A stretch of 22,211 nucleotides of DNA, taken from an uncultured Collinsella sp. Its GTDB lineage: Bacteria; Actinomycetota; Coriobacteriia; Coriobacteriales; Coriobacteriaceae. Position 1 is the stretch's first letter, and every line of letters begins with the position of its first letter. The stretch covers positions 1 through 22,211 of the forward strand of contig CABSMZ010000013.1 in the NCBI GenBank assembly GCA_902478875.1. The letters run 5' to 3'. The notes beneath the pieces are model-generated. The model was not told the origin of the DNA. It worked only from the letters and a program-made list of their open reading frames with translations, and ran no database searches. Positions 15,026 through 20,209 of the stretch are shown here, in pieces. The position numbers and the translations under genes are program-made.

Positions 15026-15162
15026 GGCCCCGGGAGAGTGGGGACACCGGCTTAGGTTTATCGCGAGTTCCGCACGAACAGGAGGCCACTTAATGTGGCC
15101 TCCGTCGTGAGCAGGACTGTAGAGCAGGAAACCTAAGCCGGTGTCCCCACTCTCCCGGGGCC
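15026..15162 (+). repeat. Nested hairpin element, copy 1
   Basis: Arms 15026-15059 and 15129-15162 form a perfect 34-bp stem. The 69-nt interior begins ATCGCGAGTTCCGCACG and ends GCAGGACTGTAGAGCAGG. It holds an inner stem GGAGGCCAC/GTGGCCTCC (15081-15089, 15095-15103) around TTAAT, and a middle stem CACGA/TCGTG. Interior ends are shared with copies 2 and 3, while stem sequences differ and remain paired. It lies 7 nt from the stop of the minus-strand Toprim gene. There is no T-run, so it is not a standard intrinsic terminator. Confidence 0.9.
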
Positions 15163-15169
15163 GAACGCC

Positions 15170-17344
15170 CTAGTTGTTGAGCATGCGGTCGAAGCTTCCC
15201 GAGTCGCCATCCCGATAGTCTGCGGTCATCAGAATCTCCTGCGGAATGCGCCCGCCCTCGCGCAGCACGTTGCGGAACTGCACGCGCGTAACCATGGGCA
15301 GATCCTTGATCGTCGCCGCCAGGTTCTGCGGCACGCCCTGGTTGGCAGCCGCGGGCTCGCACTCGCCGCCGGCCTTCACGCGACGCTTATGCTCGGCGAG
15401 CATGGCGCGGTACATGCCGGCATGCAGGCGAATCTCAACCACATTGGCATTGCGAGTCTGCTCGACAATGCGCGCGCCCTCGCGATCGATATCGCCTACG
15501 TAGTAGACGTAGTTAAAGCGATAGCCAATCTCGGCCAGATAATCGTCCAGGGCATGCGAGACGCTCGCCTTGCATCCGCCGCCAAAAATCACGCCGCCCA
15601 CCTTGATGCCAAAGAGCTTGGCGTGCTTGCGGCCACGCAGCAGCTTGACGATCTCGTCGTAGGTGTCCAGGTTCTCGACCATAATGAACGGCTTGTCGGC
15701 GCCCAGCGTAAAGAAGCCCGTAAAATGCACGGGGCGATTGGGGGCGACCTTGATCGCCTGCATGCTGATGCCCTTTTCGGTCATACGCCTGATCAGGCGC
15801 TCACCGTGCTTGCCGTCAAAAGCCTTCTCGTCGTTAAAGATCTGGTAGGCACGCTGACGGCGCGAGGCAACCGGCGTATCGGCACCTCGGTTCTGCTCGA
15901 TCCAAGCCTGGATGATTGCGATTTCCTCGGCAATCTTGCGGTTGGACATCTCGTTGTGCTGAGTGCGCTGCGGAGCCTTTTTGCCGTCCTTGCCCTCGAC
16001 CTTTACGATCTGTGTCTGCTGCTCCTTGATCTTAGAGAGCGCCGTAGGCGTAGGGACAACTTTGAGCAGCTGCCTGCCTAAAACGCGGGCAAGGGCAAAC
16101 GCCGAGACCTCGCCGTGGACTGCCGACTTGGGCTGCTGGGCAGCAGTATCTGCTGCGGTAGACTCCGGCTTCTTCTGAGACTTGCGCTTAGAATCGCCTT
16201 GGGAATTGCGCTCGCGCTTCGGCATAGGCGCCTGCTTCTGCGGACGATCGGACTTGCTCTCCTTCGCCGGCTGGCGCTTAGGCTGCCCCGAAGAAACCTC
16301 GACCTTCGCATCCTCGTCCTGCGGCGTGGTCTTCTCGGCTGCAGTCTCGGCATGGGAACTGCGGCCCCCACGATGGCGACGGCGGCGAGGCTTGCTCGAC
16401 GCGCCCTGCTCCGCCTGCTCATCAGTAGGCTGCTGGCCCCTAGCCTCGGCATCAACCTCAAGCTGCGGCTCAGCAGGCTTCTGTTCGCGAGCCGCCGGCT
16501 CAACGACCTTCTCGTCCTGGGTGGTCGAAACCGACTCGCCCTTCCCCTGATGCTTTACGGGATACGCGCGTCCCGCAAAACCGCGGCCGGGACGACACGA
16601 ACTCGGAGCCTTCTTGGCAGACTCCTCAACATCGTCTGCAACCTCAGAAGACTCTTCAACCTCACGCGCGGCATCCTGCTGTGCAGCCTTAAAGTGAGCA
16701 CCGCGACGGCGCTTGGGCTCTTGGGCCTCCACGGGCTTTTGCTCCTTCGTGGGCTTCTGCGACTCGGCAGCAACCTCGGTCTCAACAGCCTCGGCATCCG
16801 TCTCGCCCTTTTGAGCAACGGCGCGACGGAAGCGCTCCTGCTGGGCGCGGCGCTGCGCATCGCGCTTGCCACCCCCACCAAAACCGCCGCGTCCTGCCTT
16901 GGCCGTAAAGGCACGCACGACGTTCTCATCGAGCAACTCATCGGTATCGACATGCTCACGCGGAGCAGTTTCTTCCACAGCAGGCACGTCAGCGGAATCC
17001 TCGACGACAAAATCCTCGACGGACTCGGCAGGCTGCTCCTGGGCATCGCGGATCTCGGCATTGATGGTATAGAACGCCGGGCGCCCGTTAATGCCGCTAC
17101 CCTCGATCTTGGTCACGATATTTGCCGCGATAAGCTCATCGCGCATCGCCTTGGTGTCACATTCCTTATCGACGGAGCGGAAAATCTGCGCCAGCGCACT
17201 CGACTTAATCTTGAGCGCCTTGCGGCAGAGCAGGTCGTAGGCAACCAGCTTGGCACGCTCGGCAGAAAGCGACGTCTGGCTGCTCAGACGTTCAGCCAGG
17301 GCATCGACATTATTTTGGTTATCGGAATATACCGTCTTGGCCAC
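15170..17344 (-). CDS. Toprim (JetD/DUF2220-like) protein with long charged linker
   Basis: 724 residues in three parts. Residues ~1-95 look like a winged-helix domain (LSAERAKLVAYDLLCRKALK, then a beta-wing ending GRPAFYTIN). Residues ~100-405 are low-complexity Lys/Arg/Glu/Gln/Pro/Ala sequence, probably disordered, with RGG-like patches (GRGGFGGGGKR, RRRRHRGGR). The C-terminal ~300 residues end in a Toprim-like domain: VENLDTY with Glu557 and YYVGDIDREG with Asp618/Asp620. This is the E...DxD pattern of DUF2220/JetD and topoisomerase VI A-type nucleases. GTG 17344 is chosen over ATG 17368 because AAAGGGG lies 4 nt before it and the ATG has no ribosome-binding site. No jetA/B/C genes are nearby. 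Function is unknown; nucleic-acid cleavage or binding is likely. Confidence 0.85.
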   Translation of the reverse strand: MAKTVYSDNQNNVDALAERLSSQTSLSAERAKLVAYDLLCRKALKIKSSALAQIFRSVDKECDTKAMRDELIAANIVTKIEGSGINGRPAFYTINAEIRDAQEQPAESVEDFVVEDSADVPAVEETAPREHVDTDELLDENVVRAFTAKAGRGGFGGGGKRDAQRRAQQERFRRAVAQKGETDAEAVETEVAAESQKPTKEQKPVEAQEPKRRRGAHFKAAQQDAAREVEESSEVADDVEESAKKAPSSCRPGRGFAGRAYPVKHQGKGESVSTTQDEKVVEPAAREQKPAEPQLEVDAEARGQQPTDEQAEQGASSKPRRRRHRGGRSSHAETAAEKTTPQDEDAKVEVSSGQPKRQPAKESKSDRPQKQAPMPKRERNSQGDSKRKSQKKPESTAADTAAQQPKSAVHGEVSAFALARVLGRQLLKVVPTPTALSKIKEQQTQIVKVEGKDGKKAPQRTQHNEMSNRKIAEEIAIIQAWIEQNRGADTPVASRRQRAYQIFNDEKAFDGKHGERLIRRMTEKGISMQAIKVAPNRPVHFTGFFTLGADKPFIMVENLDTYDEIVKLLRGRKHAKLFGIKVGGVIFGGGCKASVSHALDDYLAEIGYRFNYVYYVGDIDREGARIVEQTRNANVVEIRLHAGMYRAMLAEHKRRVKAGGECEPAAANQGVPQNLAATIKDLPMVTRVQFRNVLREGGRIPQEILMTADYRDGDSGSFDRMLNN

Positions 17345-17356
17345 GGGGCCCCTTTC

Positions 17357-17370
17357 ATATGTACACATAT
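17357..17370. promoter_or_regulatory. Palindrome upstream of the Toprim gene
   Basis: ATATGT (17357-17362) and ACATAT (17365-17370) form a 6+6 palindrome around AC, 12 nt upstream of the GTG start in an AT-rich patch. On the minus strand a TTGTAC lies 18 nt from TACATA, a weak promoter candidate overlapping the palindrome. It may be an operator; evidence is positional only. Confidence 0.3.
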
Positions 17371-17449
17371 ACGTCTATATGGTACAACGCACGCCCTTAT
17401 CCACGCAAAACATCTGCGAGAACACTCGAGCGTCACCAGCTTTTGCATG

Positions 17450-17486
17450 AAAAAAGGACCGAGCCCGCGAAGTCGCGGACCCGGTC
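17450..17486 (-). terminator. Intrinsic terminator of cstA
   Basis: Read on the minus strand, GACCGGGTCCGCG pairs with CGCGGGCTCGGTC (13 bp, two G-U wobbles) around ACTT. After CC come six T, the complement of the A run 17450-17455. It begins 43 nt after the cstA stop. Confidence 0.88.
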
Positions 17487-17528
17487 TTTCCGAGTCATAT
17501 AGATGTGACGTTCAACTCGTCAGGTCGA

Positions 17529-19418
17529 CTAAGCCTTGGCGGCCTCGGCGTCGGCAGGAGCCTCAGCGGCAGCGGCGCGGCCGTACTCGGCCTTGCCCAT
17601 CTCGGACCACTCGGGCTCCTCGTCGGGCATGGAACCGGCCTCCTTGCCGAAGAGCTCCTTGAGGCAGTTGACGGCGACGATGAGGCCCAGGACCATCAGC
17701 AGGACGGCGAAGACAAGCTGCAGGCCCTTGGTGGCGGCGACGGAGACGGCGGCCGTGGTGGCGGTAGCCGGGATGGTGCCGAAGAAGCCGTAAGCCTGGA
17801 CAGCGGCCATGCAGCCCATGGCGCTCTGGACCAGCGAGGTGAAGGTGCAGCAGAGCAGGAAGACGACGGGCACGTAGAGCATCCAGCCCTTGCGGCCGGT
17901 ACACTTGCAGAACACGGCGAGGGTGATCATGGTCATGCCGCCGAGCAGCTGGTTGGAAGCACCAAAGAGCGGCCAGATGTTGGCATAGCCACCAAAAGCG
18001 AGGGCGAGACCGGGAAGCAGGGTAACGACCGTGGCGAACCAGGGGTTGCCGAGGACCTTCATGTAGCCGGCCTTGGACTCGATGGCCAGGGCATCGTTGG
18101 TCTGGGCAAAGAACTCGGAGAACGAAGTGCGGGCGATGCGAGCGACGGCGTCGAGCGAGGTCAGGGCCAGAGCGGAGACGTTCATGGTCATGAAGACAGT
18201 AGCGAGCGTGCCGTCAACACCGAAGGCCTGCATGCCGCGGGAGATGCCAGCGGCGAAGATCTGGAACGGGGTGGAAGCGGCACCGGCGTTGAGGGCGCCG
18301 GTACCGGCGGTGTTCATGTCGGAGAACATGATGCCGGCGACGATGATGGCAAGGATGCCGACGAAGGACTCGACGATCATGGCGCCGTAACCGACCTTGA
18401 CGGCGTCCTGCTCCTTCTCGACCTGCTTAGAAGAGGTGCCGGAAGAAACGAGGCTGTGGAAACCGGAGAGAGCACCGCAAGCGACGGAGACGAACAGGAC
18501 CGGGAACATCATGCCGGAGGCAGTGGAGAAGCCGGTGAAGACCGGAGCGGTGATAGTGGCCTGACCGTTGACGCCCAGGACGACGATGCCGAGGACAGCG
18601 CAGACGATCATGACGATCATCATGATGGAAGTGAGGTAGTCACGCGGGGTCTTGAGCATCTGGATGGGCATAGCGCCAGCGAAGACCAGGTAGACCATGA
18701 CGACGGCGAACCACTGGAACTTATCCAGGTAGACCGGGAACTGCATACCGACGGCGAACATGAGAACCATGAGGACCACGCCGGTGACGAACTCGGCAGC
18801 GCCGGTGAGGTTGAACTTCTTCTGGGCCCAACCAAAGGCGATAGCGACGAAGGTGAACAGGATGGAGATGGTACCAGCGCAGCCGGCGGCATAGGACTTG
18901 GTGAAGTCGATGGCACCGGTAGCAGCACCAGAAGCGTCAACGGCCGGGGTGAACATGAACGTCTTGCAGACCATGTCGGTGAAAGCGGCGATGACGATGA
19001 TGCAGAACAGCCAGCAGAACAGCAGGAACAGGCGACGGCCGGTCTTGCCGATGTACTTCTCGATGAGCTGAGCGAGTGACTTGCCGTTGTTCTTCATCGA
19101 AGCGTACAGGGCACCAAAGTCGTGGACGGCACCAAAGAAGATGCCGCCGACGAGGACCCAGAGCACGACGGGCAGCCAGCCAAAGGCCATGGCGACGATC
19201 GTACCCGTGACAGGGCCAGCACCGCAGATCGAGCTGAACTGGTGCGAGAAAGCGGTGAAGGCGGAGACGGGCGAGAAGCTCTTGCCGTCCTTCATGCGCT
19301 TGGCCGGCGTGAGGGCCTCTTTGTCAACGCCCCACTTGTTGGCCAGCCATCGGCCATAGCCCAGATAGCCGCAGGCGAGCACCGCCGCGGCCACAACCAT
19401 GAGCAAAACTCCGTTCAT
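17529..19418 (-). CDS. cstA: CstA-family carbon starvation protein (peptide/pyruvate transporter)
   Basis: Polytopic inner-membrane protein of 629 residues with many hydrophobic segments. The CstA family includes proteins implicated in peptide uptake during starvation and pyruvate symporters (BtsT). Family landmarks: LGYGRWLANKWGVD, FSHQFSSICGAGPVTGTIVAM at ~57-77 (His59-Gln60 where many relatives have His-His), FFGAVHDFGALYAS, CGALSGFHSLVSSGTSSKQ and WPLFGASNQLLGG. The C-terminus ends in an acidic/alanine-rich tail (AAAAEAPADAEAAKA). Start: AGGAGG 7 nt before ATG. It appears monocistronic, with its own terminator. A long leader with promoter, short Ile/Val-rich ORF and terminator hairpin precedes it, suggesting attenuation by branched-chain amino acids and favouring peptides as substrate (inference). 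Confidence 0.94.
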   Translation of the reverse strand: MNGVLLMVVAAAVLACGYLGYGRWLANKWGVDKEALTPAKRMKDGKSFSPVSAFTAFSHQFSSICGAGPVTGTIVAMAFGWLPVVLWVLVGGIFFGAVHDFGALYASMKNNGKSLAQLIEKYIGKTGRRLFLLFCWLFCIIVIAAFTDMVCKTFMFTPAVDASGAATGAIDFTKSYAAGCAGTISILFTFVAIAFGWAQKKFNLTGAAEFVTGVVLMVLMFAVGMQFPVYLDKFQWFAVVMVYLVFAGAMPIQMLKTPRDYLTSIMMIVMIVCAVLGIVVLGVNGQATITAPVFTGFSTASGMMFPVLFVSVACGALSGFHSLVSSGTSSKQVEKEQDAVKVGYGAMIVESFVGILAIIVAGIMFSDMNTAGTGALNAGAASTPFQIFAAGISRGMQAFGVDGTLATVFMTMNVSALALTSLDAVARIARTSFSEFFAQTNDALAIESKAGYMKVLGNPWFATVVTLLPGLALAFGGYANIWPLFGASNQLLGGMTMITLAVFCKCTGRKGWMLYVPVVFLLCCTFTSLVQSAMGCMAAVQAYGFFGTIPATATTAAVSVAATKGLQLVFAVLLMVLGLIVAVNCLKELFGKEAGSMPDEEPEWSEMGKAEYGRAAAAEAPADAEAAKA

Positions 19419-19452
19419 TACATTTCCTCCTCTAAAAAGAACTTCCTAGACA

Positions 19453-19580
19453 TAAAAAATGAGAGCCGTCGGTTGCGCTCGACGGCCCTCATCTTCATCA
19501 GCCGCCCGTTATCGTACGGGCTAGCTGTATGTGCTAACCCGCATCAGATAATTACTACGCTGATAATGTTTAGCTGATGC
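19453..19580 (-). promoter_or_regulatory. Putative transcription attenuator in the cstA leader
   Basis: In minus-strand order: P1, GCATCAG/CTGATGC (19580-19574 with 19547-19541), encloses the Ile/Val codons of a short ORF. P2, GGGTTAGC/GCTAGCCC (19540-19533 with 19525-19518), has one G-U pair. P3, CCCGT/ACGGG (19520-19516 with 19509-19505), is mutually exclusive with P2 because they share CCC. The last hairpin is an intrinsic terminator with 13-nt arms (19492-19480 and 19471-19459), one mismatch, an 8-nt loop and a following T run (19459-19454), ending 35 nt before cstA. A plausible antiterminator pairs GGCGGC (19506-19501) with GCCGTC in the terminator 5' arm (19486-19481). P1's left arm could also pair with GCTGATG just after GGC. 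Confidence 0.7.
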
Positions 19581-19588
19581 GTGAACAT
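19544..19588 (-). CDS. Ile/Val-rich leader peptide of cstA
   Basis: Short ORF encoding MFTHQLNIISVVII then TGA. Its last seven residues are Ile-Ile-Ser-Val-Val-Ile-Ile, and the stop codon overlaps the P1 stem. The same frame is open upstream to an ATG at 19612, giving a 22-residue version with a poor ribosome-binding site. AGAGGA about 10 nt before the 19588 ATG favours the 14-residue form. Placement just after a promoter and before alternative hairpins and a terminator matches leader peptides of ilv-type attenuators, where ribosome stalling on Ile/Val codons prevents termination. Translation is not proven. Confidence 0.6.
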   Translation of the reverse strand: MFTHQLNIISVVII

Positions 19589-19659
19589 GTCTAAGAAATC
19601 CTCTTCAATCATGATGCGAACGATCCGTGCGTGTTCACATCCCCCAGTGGTTGAAAAGG

Positions 19660-19688
19660 AGTATGAAACTTTAGTTACCTAAAGTCAA
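19660..19688 (-). promoter_or_regulatory. cstA promoter with operator-like dyad
   Basis: On the minus strand, TTGACT (19688-19683), a 17-nt spacer and CATACT (19665-19660) make a good sigma-70-type promoter, with a start expected near 19652. The spacer and the edge of the -35 box contain ACTTTAGTTACCTAAAGT (19668-19685), 7-bp arms around a 4-nt centre, placed where a bound repressor would block polymerase. Confidence 0.65.
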
Positions 19689-19785
19689 CGCAAATTTGTA
19701 ATGAATTTTCAACTTTTTTGGATTTCTCGGTATAAAACGCCACTGACCTCGGACTTTACCCCACGACAGTTTTTGCATGAGAGAT

Positions 19786-19921
19786 GCCCCTCGGGAGTGG
19801 GCGGGCGTATGCAAGGTTTCCTGCTCTACAGTCCTGCTCGCACGGAGAGCACATTAAGTGCTCTCCGGCTCGTGCGGAACTCGCGATAAACCTTGTATAC
19901 GCCCGCCCGCTCCCGAGGGGC
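19786..19921 (-). repeat. Nested hairpin element, copy 2 (inverted)
   Basis: Arms 19786-19819 and 19888-19921 form a 34-bp stem with two G-U-type pairs. The 68-nt interior, read on the minus strand, starts ATCGCGAGTTCCGCACG and ends GCAGGACTGTAGAGCAGG as in copies 1 and 3. Its inner stem is GGAGAGCAC/GTGCTCTCC around TTAAT, two compensatory changes relative to copy 1. It is the only copy in this orientation and lies in the 791-nt gene-poor gap upstream of cstA. Confidence 0.9.
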
Positions 19922-19933
19922 TCCCATCCCAAA

Positions 19934-19964
19934 TGCGGAGCAAAGCTCCGCACGCCAACTTTTT
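19934..19964 (+). terminator. Small hairpin followed by T run
   Basis: TGCGGAGC (19934-19941) and GCTCCGCA (19945-19952) form a perfect 8-bp stem with an AAA loop. TTTTT at 19960-19964 starts 8 nt later, a longer gap than in standard terminators. It would act on plus-strand transcripts, for example any from element copy 2. I see no gene in 19965-20062. Confidence 0.4.
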
Positions 19965-20062
19965 CTTTCAGCTAAAGAACGCCGGAAATTCGACGCTGGC
20001 TTGTTAACCTTGCTGGACGTTGTCGACGCCAAACCAGCCCAGAAGCTATATCGATACAGAAA

Positions 20063-20197
20063 GGTCCCCGGACGGAGGGGCCGGATATAAGGTTTATCGC
20101 GAGTTCCGCACGCAAAGAAGGCCACTTAATGTGGCCTTCGTCTTGCGCAGGACTGTAGAGCAGGAAACCTTATATCCGGCCCCTCCGTCCGGGGACC
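20063..20197 (+). repeat. Nested hairpin element, copy 3
   Basis: Arms 20063-20095 and 20165-20197 form a perfect 33-bp stem. The 69-nt interior differs from copy 1 only at a few positions, mostly in paired regions. The inner stem is GAAGGCCAC/GTGGCCTTC around TTAAT (a compensatory change versus copy 1), and the middle stem is CGCAA/TTGCG instead of CACGA/TCGTG. It lies 12 nt beyond the stop of the minus-strand tsaD fusion, like copy 1 next to the Toprim gene. Confidence 0.9.
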
Positions 20198-20209
20198 GCG
20201 CCGTACCAG

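Noticed and set aside
13701..15089. 462-codon minus-strand open frame
   Set aside because: It is antisense to the CwlM-like gene and crosses tRNA-Gln; the stretch TEGFEPPTAGTKNRSSTVEL is the typical false translation of a tRNA complement.
15026..15162. Element copy 1 as an ordinary Rho-independent terminator of the Toprim gene
   Set aside because: No T run follows on either strand and the 137-nt nested structure is far larger than a terminator, although some 3'-end role remains possible.
15170..17344. Complete Wadjet defence system
   Set aside because: Only a JetD-like Toprim protein is present. Neighbours are cstA, tRNA-Gln and the CwlM-like gene, with no JetA, JetB or JetC candidates in the window.
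17505..19079. 524-codon plus-strand frame rich in Gly/Asp/Glu
   Set aside because: Antisense shadow of cstA; its composition reflects complementary codons of a hydrophobic membrane protein.
19453..19580. Known metabolite riboswitch or T-box in the cstA leader
   Set aside because: No T-box consensus or recognisable riboswitch core is seen. The translated short ORF and hairpin order fit ribosome-mediated attenuation better.
15026..20197. Reading the three long hairpins as MITEs or insertion-sequence ends
   Set aside because: The long arms differ between copies, whereas a transposase would need shared terminal sequences. No transposase frame and no target-site duplications are visible.
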